From: an uncultured Ulvibacter sp.
Lineage (GTDB): Bacteria; Bacteroidota; Bacteroidia; Flavobacteriales; Flavobacteriaceae
Assembly: GCA_943789105.1 (NCBI GenBank)
Contig: CALSSW010000001.1
Location: 372,001-436,000 of the forward strand
DNA: 64,000 bases
Reading direction: 5' to 3'
How positions within the stretch are numbered: the first letter of the stretch is position 1; the number at the start of each line of letters is the position of its first letter. Under the pieces are notes generated by a model. The model worked only from the letters and a program-made list of their open reading frames with translations, made no database searches and was not told the DNA's origin. Positions 1-9,825 of this stretch are shown here, piece after piece. The translations under genes were made by a program, and so were the position numbers.

Positions 1-660
1 ATTTTTTGGCATATAAGGCTTTAATGTTTCAAAACTTGGTTGGCCATTAATTAAAGTGTTTAGTGCCCAATGAGGTCTTTTCATTGCAGATACAATATTA
101 GATACTGTCATTTTTGGTGGCATCGATAAGCCGTTGCGTATGTCTCGTGGGCGATACCCAAAAGAAGGAACATCGGCTAAAATAACAAGGACAGGACACT
201 GTGCTGCTTCAGCTCTTTTCAAGATATCTTTTGTCACACGTTCTTCGGCAGGGTGGTATAGCTGGAACCATGCACGGCCTTCTGTTATTTCCGAAATGGA
301 CTCTATACTAGCTGTTGTAACTGTACTTAATACAAATGGAATATTGTGATCAAATGCAGCTTTTGCAAGTATTTCCGGAGACTTTGGCCACATTAGCCCT
401 TGTAACCCTATTGGTGAAATTCCAAAAGGAGCATCATATTGATGTCCAAAAAGCTCAGTCTTTAGAGTAGCAGGTGTATAATCGACCAAGTATTTCGGCT
501 TGAGTTCTACATCTCTTATACGAGAGGTGTTTTTTTTCAAGTTTACATCGTTATTACATCCACCATCTAAGTATTCAAATGCGAATTTTGGAATTTTAGC
601 CTTGGCCCGACTTCGTAAATCGTCCACTGATGGATACTTGTAATTTATCTGTTGTTTCAT
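1..660 (-). CDS. FMN-dependent alpha-hydroxy-acid oxidizing protein / L-lactate dehydrogenase-like (C-terminus beyond window edge)
   Basis: Hand-translated reverse strand from ATG at 658-660: MKQQINYKYPSVDDLRSRAKAKIPKFAFEYLDGGCNNDVNLKKNTSRIRD...FGISPIGLQGLMWPKSPEILAKAA...; uninterrupted to position 1; LldD-like N-terminus. Confidence 0.88.
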   Translation of the reverse strand, partial: MKQQINYKYPSVDDLRSRAKAKIPKFAFEYLDGGCNNDVNLKKNTSRIRDVELKPKYLVDYTPATLKTELFGHQYDAPFGISPIGLQGLMWPKSPEILAKAAFDHNIPFVLSTVTTASIESISEITEGRAWFQLYHPAEERVTKDILKRAEAAQCPVLVILADVPSFGYRPRDIRNGLSMPPKMTVSNIVSAMKRPHWALNTLINGQPSFETLKPYMPKN

Positions 661-666
661 ATATTC

Positions 667-1011
667 CTATTCATTTAAATCATAAATTTTGTCCATCAAA
701 ACCCATTTCTCGTTTGGATTACTGTTGGGAAGCGCTTGTTGGAAACTCCACATCAATGTTTCCCATTGTTGAACTTTTGAATTTTTAGCATCCATTTTTG
801 CTTTTTTTTCAAACGTAAAAGAGCTGTCAACTTCTAAAATCATAAATAAGCGATTTCCTGTATTGTATATTTCAGCATTCTTAATACCAGAATCTTTCAA
901 ACTTTTTTGAATTTCGGGCCAAACATTTTGATGGTATTTTTTATACGTAGCAATTTTATCTACATTTTTTTTTAGATCTAATGCTAAACAATATTTATAC
1001 GTTTTACTCAC
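667..1011 (-). CDS. L-rhamnose/L-fucose mutarotase family protein (RhaM-like, DUF718)
   Basis: 114 aa, KYHQNVWPEI / AEIYNTGNRLFMILEVD motifs typical of RhaM family; sits in fucose operon. Confidence 0.85.
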   Translation of the reverse strand: MSKTYKYCLALDLKKNVDKIATYKKYHQNVWPEIQKSLKDSGIKNAEIYNTGNRLFMILEVDSSFTFEKKAKMDAKNSKVQQWETLMWSFQQALPNSNPNEKWVLMDKIYDLNE

Positions 1012-1021
1012 TTTATTTAAA

Positions 1022-1814
<793 letters not shown>

Positions 1815-1818
1815 ACCA

Positions 1819-2643
1819 TTAAAGATTATATATTTTTATTGCATTTTTACCTAAGATATTATTTTTCACCTCAATGGATTGGTTTTCTAAATAATCATTT
1901 ACAATCTTTAACACTTTATCATAGTTTGCAGCTAACAAACAAACGGGCCAATCCGAACCGAACATAATTCGGTCAGGGCCAAAAGCTTTAAAAATAACAT
2001 CTATATAGGGTTTAAAATCGTCCTCCTTAAATTTAAAATTAATCGTTTCGGTTACCATACCCGATAGCTTACAGTACACGTTTTTATGTTTAGAAAGTTG
2101 TTTGATATTGTGAACCCATATTTCGCTAATAGCTTTTGAGATAGTTGGTTTTGCAATGTGGTCTAAAATAAATTTTTGATTGGGAAACGCTTCAACTATC
2201 GCAATTGCGGATGGTAGCTGATTTGGAAAAACAAGAATATCATACGCTAAATCGTATTTTAAAAGCTTCCCTATGCCATTTTGCACATCCTTTCGCAGCA
2301 AATAGTCATCGTTTTCTGCTTGAACGATATGACGAACACCTTTAAATAGTGGGTTAGATGCATAATATTCAAGACGCTCCTCTAAATTGTTGGCTGTAAG
2401 ATCTACCCAGCCAACAACGCCCTTTATAAATGGGTTTTTCTCGGCACATTGCAACAGAAATTCGGTTTCCGTTTCAGATTGGTCAGCTTGTACTGCTATG
2501 CAACCATCAATCTTATTTGCTTTTAAAATCGGTAACAAATCTTTGGGAAGAAAATCCTTTCTAATGGAATCCATAGAGGTATCTATCCATGCGTCTCTCA
2601 CTGGGTCATACTTCCAAAAATGTTGATGGCTATCTATGATCAT
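1819..2643 (-). CDS. Amidohydrolase family protein, likely L-fuconolactonase
   Basis: MIIDSHQHFWKYDP...FGSDWPVC motifs of the lactonase-type amidohydrolases; operon context. Confidence 0.85.
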   Translation of the reverse strand: MIIDSHQHFWKYDPVRDAWIDTSMDSIRKDFLPKDLLPILKANKIDGCIAVQADQSETETEFLLQCAEKNPFIKGVVGWVDLTANNLEERLEYYASNPLFKGVRHIVQAENDDYLLRKDVQNGIGKLLKYDLAYDILVFPNQLPSAIAIVEAFPNQKFILDHIAKPTISKAISEIWVHNIKQLSKHKNVYCKLSGMVTETINFKFKEDDFKPYIDVIFKAFGPDRIMFGSDWPVCLLAANYDKVLKIVNDYLENQSIEVKNNILGKNAIKIYNL

Positions 2644-3494
2644 TTATAGGGTTTACATACTTGGCGGGAAACACCTAAATGTTCAATCCCTAATTCAACA
2701 ATATCACCACTCTTAAGATATTTTGGAGGTGTTAATCCAAGCCCAACACCAAAAGGGGTGCCAGTAGAAATGACATCGCCAGGAAGTAAAGTCATAAACT
2801 GACTGATATAGCTCACAACATGCTGAATGTTAAAAATAAAGTCTGAGGTACTGCTATTTTGCATAATTTTACCGTTGAGTTTCAACCAAAGTTTTAAATT
2901 ATTGGGGTCTGTAATTTCATCTTTTGTTGCAATAAAAGGACCAAGGGGAGCAAAAGTATCACAGCTTTTTCCTTTTACCCATTGACCTGAACGTTCTATT
3001 TGAAAGGCACGTTCACTTACATCGTTGTGTAAAACATAACCAGCTATATGGTCCATGGCATTTTTTTCGCTTACATAGGAAGCTGTCTTTCCAATTACAA
3101 TAGCGAGTTCAACCTCCCAATCTGTCTTGGTGCTCCCTTTAGGGATTATAATATTATCAAATGGTCCCACAATAGCAGAAGTTGCTTTAAAAAAAAGGAC
3201 AGGTTCTTGAGGAACCTCCATTCCACTTTCGGCAGCGTGTTTGGCATAATTAAGTCCAACACAAACAATTTTAGATGGTCGTGCAAGTGGTGCACCCCAT
3301 CGGATTGTATCTTCAATAATGGGACACAAATCTTGATTTTTATCTAACCAGGTTTGTAGTTTTTCTATTCCATCGTCACCAAAAAAATCCTCATTGTAAT
3401 CAGACACAAATGCAGATACATCTAACTTAGTTCCATCCGGCAACAAAACCCCTGGTTTCTCTTTATTAATAGTTCCAAATCTTATAAGTTTCAT
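2640..3494 (-). CDS. Fumarylacetoacetate hydrolase family protein, likely 2,4-diketo-3-deoxy-L-fuconate hydrolase
   Basis: KIVCVGLNYAKHAAE...DWEVELAIVIGK...VLHNDVSERAFQ...GDVISTGTPFGVG, FAH fold signature. Confidence 0.85.
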   Translation of the reverse strand: MKLIRFGTINKEKPGVLLPDGTKLDVSAFVSDYNEDFFGDDGIEKLQTWLDKNQDLCPIIEDTIRWGAPLARPSKIVCVGLNYAKHAAESGMEVPQEPVLFFKATSAIVGPFDNIIIPKGSTKTDWEVELAIVIGKTASYVSEKNAMDHIAGYVLHNDVSERAFQIERSGQWVKGKSCDTFAPLGPFIATKDEITDPNNLKLWLKLNGKIMQNSSTSDFIFNIQHVVSYISQFMTLLPGDVISTGTPFGVGLGLTPPKYLKSGDIVELGIEHLGVSRQVCKPYK

Positions 3495-3500
3495 TTATTT

Positions 3501-4286
3501 TTATCTTGAGTTAAGTGTGATATAACCGCCATCAATTCCGTAGTTAGAGCCTGTAATAAAGCTAGATTCATTAGAACATAAGAATAATGCTAAATCTGCT
3601 ATTTCTTGTGGCATTCCCATCCGACCAATAGGTTGAGTTTTTGATAAATTTTCAAACATTTCTGATTCTTTTCCTGGATAGTTTTTTTTAATAAAGCCAT
3701 CAACAAAGGGTGTATGTACTCTAGCTGGAGAAATACAGTTGCAACGGATATTGTGGTTAATATAATCCTTTGCTATAGAGTAAGTCATTGTTAATACTGC
3801 TCCTTTTGTCATAGAATAGGCAAATCGATCTGAAATACCAACAGAGGAAGCTATGGATGCTAAGTTCAAAATCACTCCGCTATTTTGAGTTTTCATTAAT
3901 GAAATACAAGCTTTTGTACAATTGAAAACCCCTTTGATGTTTATATTGTATAACCTATCTAAATCTTCCTCCTCACAGGATTCAATATTTCCAACATGCG
4001 CAACACCTGCATTATTAACTAAAATATCCACTGAGGTATGAGATGATATATTTGAAATTATGTCAGAAACTTGTTCAAAATTAGCTACATCACAGTGATG
4101 GGCTGTAGCTAAAAAACCCTTTGCTTTAATAGCTTCAACAGTTTGTAATGCAGATTGTAAATCATAATCGAGAATATGCACAAGAGCACCTTGTTGAGAA
4201 AATGTTTCAGCAATGGCTTTGCCTATTCCACTTCCGCCTCCTGTAATGATGGCGGCTTTATTTTTTAAAGAAAATTTTGTTTTCAT
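3501..4286 (-). CDS. SDR family oxidoreductase, likely 2-keto-3-deoxy-L-fuconate dehydrogenase
   Basis: TGGGSGIGKAIA, NNAGVA, YSMTKGAV, DGGYIT SDR motifs; operon context. Confidence 0.85.
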   Translation of the reverse strand: MKTKFSLKNKAAIITGGGSGIGKAIAETFSQQGALVHILDYDLQSALQTVEAIKAKGFLATAHHCDVANFEQVSDIISNISSHTSVDILVNNAGVAHVGNIESCEEEDLDRLYNINIKGVFNCTKACISLMKTQNSGVILNLASIASSVGISDRFAYSMTKGAVLTMTYSIAKDYINHNIRCNCISPARVHTPFVDGFIKKNYPGKESEMFENLSKTQPIGRMGMPQEIADLALFLCSNESSFITGSNYGIDGGYITLNSR

Positions 4287-4296
4287 ATATTCAAAT

Positions 4297-5967
4297 TTAG
4301 AGCGACAAGCCTCGTTTCCATGGAATAAAATCGTTTTGGTCTAATCTTCGTGCATGTGGTTGTATGGATCCACTTGCGACTTTTATTATATACTCAAGCA
4401 ATGCTTTACCACAATCCTCTATGGTATCTACACCCTCAATAATAGAACCTGTATTAAAATCTATAATATCGTTCATTTTATTATACAGCTTAGTGTTTGT
4501 GGATACTTTTATAACAGGCACAGCTGGATTACCTGTGGGTGTTCCAAGCCCTGTTGTAAATAAAATTAAATTAGCGCCTGAACCCGCTAGGCCCGTAGTA
4601 GATTCTACATCATTCCCGGGGGTACATAATAAATTTAAACCGGGTTTTATTAACTGTTCTGTGTAATCCAAAACATCAACCACTGGCGAAGTACCTCCTT
4701 TTTTCGAGGCACCAGCAGACTTAATAGCATCTGTTATGAGTCCATCTTTTATATTTCCAGGAGATGGATTTGCAGAAAACCCAGCACCCAAAGCTGTTGC
4801 TTTAGTGTTATAAGCCTCCATGATTTTGGCAAACTTCTCCGCTTTATCAATATCAACACAACGATTGATAAGTTCTTGTTCTACGCCATTTAGCTCAGGA
4901 AATTCTGAAAGGATTGCAGAGCCTCCAAGACCAACAATTACATCCGAAACATATCCCAAGGTTGGATTGGCAGAAATACCAGAAAACCCGTCGGAGCCAC
5001 CACATTCTAGGCCAAGTGTTAATTTACTTAAAGGCGCAGGAGCTCTTGACACTTTATTGGCTTTTATCAAACCAGTAAATGTTTTTTTTATAGCATCTGC
5101 CAGAAATTCTGGTTCAGATGTACTTTGTTGTTGTTCTAAAAAGTAAACTGGTTTTTTTGAATTCGGAGCTATCCTTTTTAGCGCCTGATTTAAAAGCTTA
5201 ATCTGAGCATGTTGACAGCCTAAACTCAAAACTGTAGCTCCAGCAATATTTGGATTATTGATGTAACCTGCTAATAAATTACAGAGTGTAACTGAATCAG
5301 AAGTAGCGCCCCCACAACCTCCATCATGAGTTAAAAAATAAATTCCATCAACATTAGAAAATAAGGGTTTATTTTTATTTTTATTACTACTTTTTATTAA
5401 ATCCACTTCCAGAAGTTCATTTTCTGAGGCTCCAGAATTATATTTTAAAATAAGCTCATCTAAATAGTAGGTGTCTGTAGGAGATTTCTCGTAACCAAAT
5501 TTATCTAACATGGTTTTTTTCAGAATTTCAACATTTCTATTTTGACAAAAAACTAGAGGAATGACTATCCAATTGTTCTCGGTGCCAACTGTACCATTGT
5601 CTCTATGATACCCTAAAAATGTTCGGTTCAAAAGATCGGAAGAATTTGGAGCTTCCCATTTAATTTGCTTTTTTAATTTTGGAATTTCATAAGATGCTGT
5701 TTTGTGAAAAATATTAAACGTTGTTATGGATTCCCCTTTTTGAATTTCTCTAATTGCTTTTCCAACCACTACCCCGAACATGAAAACAGAATCTCCAATA
5801 TTTAAGTTATCAATTGAAAATTTATGTTTTGAAGCAACATTACTTACAAGTTGAAATTTACTATCATCTATTTGAATTGTTAATCCTTTATTTAAATCAC
5901 ACAAAGCAACAACAATGTTATCCTTGGGATGGATTTTTAATATCTGTGAAGTAGTTTTTGAAATCAT
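4297..5967 (-). CDS. UxaA/altronate dehydratase family protein (SAF domain + UxaA core), candidate L-fuconate dehydratase
   Basis: 556 aa; GYHRDNGTVGTENNW, HDGGCGG, GLECGGSDGFSGISANPTLG, typical of altronate dehydratase large domain. Confidence 0.85.
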   Translation of the reverse strand: MISKTTSQILKIHPKDNIVVALCDLNKGLTIQIDDSKFQLVSNVASKHKFSIDNLNIGDSVFMFGVVVGKAIREIQKGESITTFNIFHKTASYEIPKLKKQIKWEAPNSSDLLNRTFLGYHRDNGTVGTENNWIVIPLVFCQNRNVEILKKTMLDKFGYEKSPTDTYYLDELILKYNSGASENELLEVDLIKSSNKNKNKPLFSNVDGIYFLTHDGGCGGATSDSVTLCNLLAGYINNPNIAGATVLSLGCQHAQIKLLNQALKRIAPNSKKPVYFLEQQQSTSEPEFLADAIKKTFTGLIKANKVSRAPAPLSKLTLGLECGGSDGFSGISANPTLGYVSDVIVGLGGSAILSEFPELNGVEQELINRCVDIDKAEKFAKIMEAYNTKATALGAGFSANPSPGNIKDGLITDAIKSAGASKKGGTSPVVDVLDYTEQLIKPGLNLLCTPGNDVESTTGLAGSGANLILFTTGLGTPTGNPAVPVIKVSTNTKLYNKMNDIIDFNTGSIIEGVDTIEDCGKALLEYIIKVASGSIQPHARRLDQNDFIPWKRGLSL

Positions 5968-6158
5968 TGATGGGATTATAAAACAATTTTACAATAAATT
6001 TAAAATCATTCATACCAACAATGTGCAATTATTTATCACATAATTTCATGTCAGTAGTTAGGCTTTTGCTAGAGCTAAGGAAAGTAAAACATACACCTGT
6101 AAATAAATTAATATCAAAAGTATGATATGGAATGTTAATTAGTCTGTTTATTAAAAAA

Positions 6159-6166
6159 CAAATATA
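6159..6166 (-). promoter_or_regulatory. Candidate -7 element (TATATTTG) of the minus-strand fucose operon
   Basis: caaatata on + strand = TATATTTG on - strand, matches Bacteroidota TAnnTTTG consensus, in the divergent intergenic region. Confidence 0.45.
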
Positions 6167-6183
6167 AAATTTTAAAATCAAAT

Positions 6184-6203
6184 TACCTACCAGTACCTAC
6201 CAG
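6184..6203. repeat. Tandem 2x10-bp direct repeat TACCTACCAG, candidate operator
   Basis: TACCTACCAGTACCTACCAG read directly; lies between outward-facing TATATTTG elements next to the GntR gene. Confidence 0.55.
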
Positions 6204-6207
6204 TGTG

Positions 6208-6215
6208 TATATTTG
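6208..6215 (+). promoter_or_regulatory. Candidate -7 element TATATTTG (upstream copy)
   Basis: Exact TAnnTTTG match 31 bp before the likely GntR ATG. Confidence 0.35.
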
Positions 6216-6226
6216 AAATTTTATTT

Positions 6227-6234
6227 TATATTTG
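6227..6234 (+). promoter_or_regulatory. Candidate -7 element TATATTTG (proximal copy)
   Basis: Exact TAnnTTTG match ending 4 nt before ATG at 6239. Confidence 0.35.
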
Positions 6235-6238
6235 CTTT

Positions 6239-7237
6239 ATGGGGATTGTAACTATTAAAGATAAATCGAGTACACCTAAGTACAAACAAATTATAACTTG
6301 TGTTGAAAATGCTATAATAAATGGCACACTAAAAAAAGGTGATAAATTACCTTCTTTAAATAGTATTAAAAGCCAACATTTTCTATCTAGAGACACTGTA
6401 CTCAGTGCATTCAACGAATTGAAGACAAGAGGTGTTGTTCAATCTATTGTTGGTAAAGGTTATTATGTATTGAGTGAAGATATTAATGTTAAACAAAAAA
6501 TATTTTTACTTTTTGATGAGTTCAACTCTTTTAAAGAAGATTTATACAATTCCTTTATAAATTGTATTGGAAAGAATGTTCAAGTGAATATATTTTTTCA
6601 TCATTTTAACCTAGATGTTTTTAATAAACTTATAAATGATAAAACTGGCCATTACAGCTATTACGTTATAATGCCTGCCAATTTAAAAGGGACCGACACA
6701 GTAATTAATAGACTTCCAGATGATAAGGTCTATATATTAGACCAAATCCATCCAGAATTAATGGAGTATCCATCTATCTATCAAAATTTTAAGAAAGATA
6801 TATATGAAGGCTTACAAGTCGGATTGAAACAAATAAAAAAATATCATAAAATAATACTATTGTATAACCAAGAGCGTCAACCAAAGGGTATTTCAGAAGG
6901 GTTCAATTTGTTTTGCACTCACAATGGTATTCAACATCAAATTATTGATACATTAATTGACAGAGAGTTATCGAAGGGAGAATTATACATCATTTTAGAT
7001 GATAAAAATTTAATTCGAATCATAAAGAGAATTAAGGATGAGCATTTAGCTCTTGCAAAAGATATTGGCATTATTTCATACAACGATACCCTTTTAAAAG
7101 AAATTGTAGCAGATGGAATTACAACCATATCAACAAATTTTAACTTAATGGGAGAGCGCTTAGCCGAAATGATTTTAAATAATGAATTCGCTCAAGTTGA
7201 AAACCCGAACCATTTAATACTTAGAAAATCACTGTAA
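6239..7237 (+). CDS. GntR family transcriptional regulator with sugar-binding-like effector domain
   Basis: MGIVTIKDKSSTPKYKQIITCVENAIINGTLKKGDKLPSLNSIKSQHFLSRDTVLSAFNELKTRGVV wHTH; LacI-like C-terminal part. Start moved from ORF-track 6203 to 6239. Confidence 0.85.
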   Translation: MGIVTIKDKSSTPKYKQIITCVENAIINGTLKKGDKLPSLNSIKSQHFLSRDTVLSAFNELKTRGVVQSIVGKGYYVLSEDINVKQKIFLLFDEFNSFKEDLYNSFINCIGKNVQVNIFFHHFNLDVFNKLINDKTGHYSYYVIMPANLKGTDTVINRLPDDKVYILDQIHPELMEYPSIYQNFKKDIYEGLQVGLKQIKKYHKIILLYNQERQPKGISEGFNLFCTHNGIQHQIIDTLIDRELSKGELYIILDDKNLIRIIKRIKDEHLALAKDIGIISYNDTLLKEIVADGITTISTNFNLMGERLAEMILNNEFAQVENPNHLILRKSL

Positions 7238-7241
7238 GAAT

Positions 7242-8186
7242 TTGTATACACTAAAAGAAATAGAAACGAACGGATTACACTACCTAGAACTGGCAAGTTT
7301 TAATAAAAAATCAAAAGCGAAAATTTGCCTTAACCAAGGGGGTAGACTAAGTAGTTTTTCATTTGAAAACACTCAAATTCTTGAAGATTTTGATTCTTCA
7401 AGCTATAGAGACAATTACGCATCTGCTATTCTTTTTCCTTTTGCTAACAGAATCAAAGATGGTAAGTACACTTTTAAGGATTACAAGTACAAATTACAAT
7501 GCAATGAAACTGACAAAAACAATGCCTTACACGGCTTAGTTTATAACAAGACATTCATTCTTATTAATAAAAAGTTGACATCAGATTTCGCCTCTGTAAC
7601 CTTGCAATATAAAGATTATGGAAAGGTTAAAGGTTTTCCGTTTAAATTCCATATAGAATTAAGTTACACACTAAGTAAAAACGGAATGACTTTAGCTATT
7701 AAAGTTAAAAATAACGGTAAAAAGACCTTCCCTTTTACTCTAGGATGGCATCCTTATTTTTATACTACTGATTTATATAAAAGTTCAATAAATTTTAAAA
7801 GCGATAAAAAGTATGTATGTAATGAGCAACATATTATTACAGGTACAACGGCTTTGGATTTTGAAATGCCATTTAAACTTAAAGATGTAAAATTAGATGA
7901 TGGTTTCCCACTTGAAACCAACGAAATTGATTTTTCAACACCAAAATATGATTTTAATATAAGATCTTCATCAGAAGAAAACTTTCTGCAACTCTACACT
8001 CCAAAAAATTGCAATGCTATTGCTATTGAACCAATGACTGGTGCCGCAGATAATTTTAATAATAAAATAGGGTTACAAACGCTGCAACCAAATGACACTT
8101 ACCAAGTGAAATGGAATATTGCAATTGAAACTACTGTTACTAAACTAAATACTAACAAACTAATTGATAAACTATGCAATTCATAA
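7242..8186 (+). CDS. galM: Aldose 1-epimerase
   Basis: GGRLSSF, YASAILFPFANRIKDGKY, NNALHGLVYNKTF, GWHPYF motifs; TTG start as given. Confidence 0.85.
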   Translation: MYTLKEIETNGLHYLELASFNKKSKAKICLNQGGRLSSFSFENTQILEDFDSSSYRDNYASAILFPFANRIKDGKYTFKDYKYKLQCNETDKNNALHGLVYNKTFILINKKLTSDFASVTLQYKDYGKVKGFPFKFHIELSYTLSKNGMTLAIKVKNNGKKTFPFTLGWHPYFYTTDLYKSSINFKSDKKYVCNEQHIITGTTALDFEMPFKLKDVKLDDGFPLETNEIDFSTPKYDFNIRSSSEENFLQLYTPKNCNAIAIEPMTGAADNFNNKIGLQTLQPNDTYQVKWNIAIETTVTKLNTNKLIDKLCNS

Positions 8187-9820
8187 CATTCATTGGCTTT
8201 ACAGCACTTGTTGCTATAATATCCTATTACAAAACAAGAAATACTGAAGAAACGTCTTCAGATGGTTACTTCCTTGGTGGCCGAAGCCTTACCGCTGGTG
8301 TAATTGCCGGATCATTATTATTAACCAACCTATCTACCGAGCAAATTGTTGGATTAAATGGGGCTTCCTATGAGAGTGGTTTATCTGTTATGGTTTGGGA
8401 AACTTTAGCCGCAATAGCAATGGTAGTTACTGCCATGTTTTTACTACCTAGATATCTTAAAGGTGGTATAACAACAGTACCTGGGTTTTTAGCAAAACGT
8501 TTTGATGTCACTACAAAAACATTAACCTCTGTTTTATTTCTTACAGGTTATGTGGTGGTTTTACTTCCTGTAATTTTATATTCAGGATCACTAGCCATTA
8601 GCGGTATGTTTGGTATTCCTGAATTACTTGGTGTTACACACACACAATCCATATGGATATGTGTTTGGGGAATTGGAATTATTGGTTCTATTTATGCGGT
8701 TTTTGGTGGACTAAAAGCGGTTGCAGTTTCCGATACTATAAACGCTATAGGCTTGTTAATTGGTGGAGTTTTAATTCCAATATTTGGATTAATGATGATT
8801 GGTGATGGTAGTATTTTAGATGGTCTTTCTACACTAACAACTGAAAATCCTGATAAATTTAAATCTATGGGAGGACCGGCAGATCCAGTACCATTCTATA
8901 CCATCTTTACTGGTATGATGTTAGTACAATTATTTTATTGGGGGACAAATCAACAAATTATACAAAGAGCACTTGGAGCTAAGGATTTAAAAGAAGGACA
9001 AAAAGGTTTGTTATTGGCTTCGTTTATAAAAATATTAGGACCGTTAATTGTGGTATTACCTGGTATTATTGCATTTCACTTATTTCAAGGAAATTTAGAA
9101 AGTGCAGATAGTGCTTACCCAATGTTGGTGAAAAAAGTATTGCCTGGTGCTTGGGTTGGTTTCTTTGCGGCTGTATTGTTTGGAGCTATTTTAAGTTCGT
9201 TTAATAGTGTTTTAAATAGTTCTGTAACCTTATTTGGGATTGACGTATACAAAGAGCATATCAATAAAAATGCAAATGAAAAAACGATTGTAAAATATGG
9301 TAAAATCTTTGGTGTTATTTTAGCAATAGCATCTATGTTTATTGCACCACTTATTGCAAATGCGGGAAGTCTGTTTGACTATCTACAAGAAATAAATGGA
9401 ATCTATAGTATTCCTATTTTAACTATAATAGTAGTTGGTTATTTAACAAAACGTGTTCCTGCTATTGCAGCAAAAATAGGCTTAGTTTCTGGATGCTTAT
9501 TGTATATGATTAGTCAATTCTTTATGAAAGATTATTTTATAAATAAAGCATTAGAAACAGCAAAAGCAACAGGAGTAACTGATAAAGCAGCTTTAACCAT
9601 TGTAGAAGTGCATGCATATCCACACTTCCTAGATGTAATGGCAATTCTATTTATCCTCAACATAGTGATTATGCTCATCATAGGAAAAATAAAACCAAGA
9701 GAGGAGCCTTTTGTACAACAATACACAAAACAGGTAGATATTACACCTTGGAAATATGTAAAACATGCTGGTATAGCAATCTGCGTCATTGTAATAGGTG
9801 TCTATGTTTATTTTGCATAA
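8174..9820 (+). CDS. Sodium:solute symporter (SSS/SLC5 family), sugar transporter
   Basis: Multi-pass protein; GGRSLTAGVIAGSLLLTNLSTEQIVGLNGASYESG; SGLT-like; adjacent to galK. Confidence 0.88.
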   Translation: MQFITFIGFTALVAIISYYKTRNTEETSSDGYFLGGRSLTAGVIAGSLLLTNLSTEQIVGLNGASYESGLSVMVWETLAAIAMVVTAMFLLPRYLKGGITTVPGFLAKRFDVTTKTLTSVLFLTGYVVVLLPVILYSGSLAISGMFGIPELLGVTHTQSIWICVWGIGIIGSIYAVFGGLKAVAVSDTINAIGLLIGGVLIPIFGLMMIGDGSILDGLSTLTTENPDKFKSMGGPADPVPFYTIFTGMMLVQLFYWGTNQQIIQRALGAKDLKEGQKGLLLASFIKILGPLIVVLPGIIAFHLFQGNLESADSAYPMLVKKVLPGAWVGFFAAVLFGAILSSFNSVLNSSVTLFGIDVYKEHINKNANEKTIVKYGKIFGVILAIASMFIAPLIANAGSLFDYLQEINGIYSIPILTIIVVGYLTKRVPAIAAKIGLVSGCLLYMISQFFMKDYFINKALETAKATGVTDKAALTIVEVHAYPHFLDVMAILFILNIVIMLIIGKIKPREEPFVQQYTKQVDITPWKYVKHAGIAICVIVIGVYVYFA

Positions 9821-9825
9821 TAATT

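Noticed and set aside
134-349. 71-aa plus-strand ORF at the left edge
   Set aside because: Antisense to the alpha-hydroxy-acid dehydrogenase, whose reading frame is open across the whole interval.
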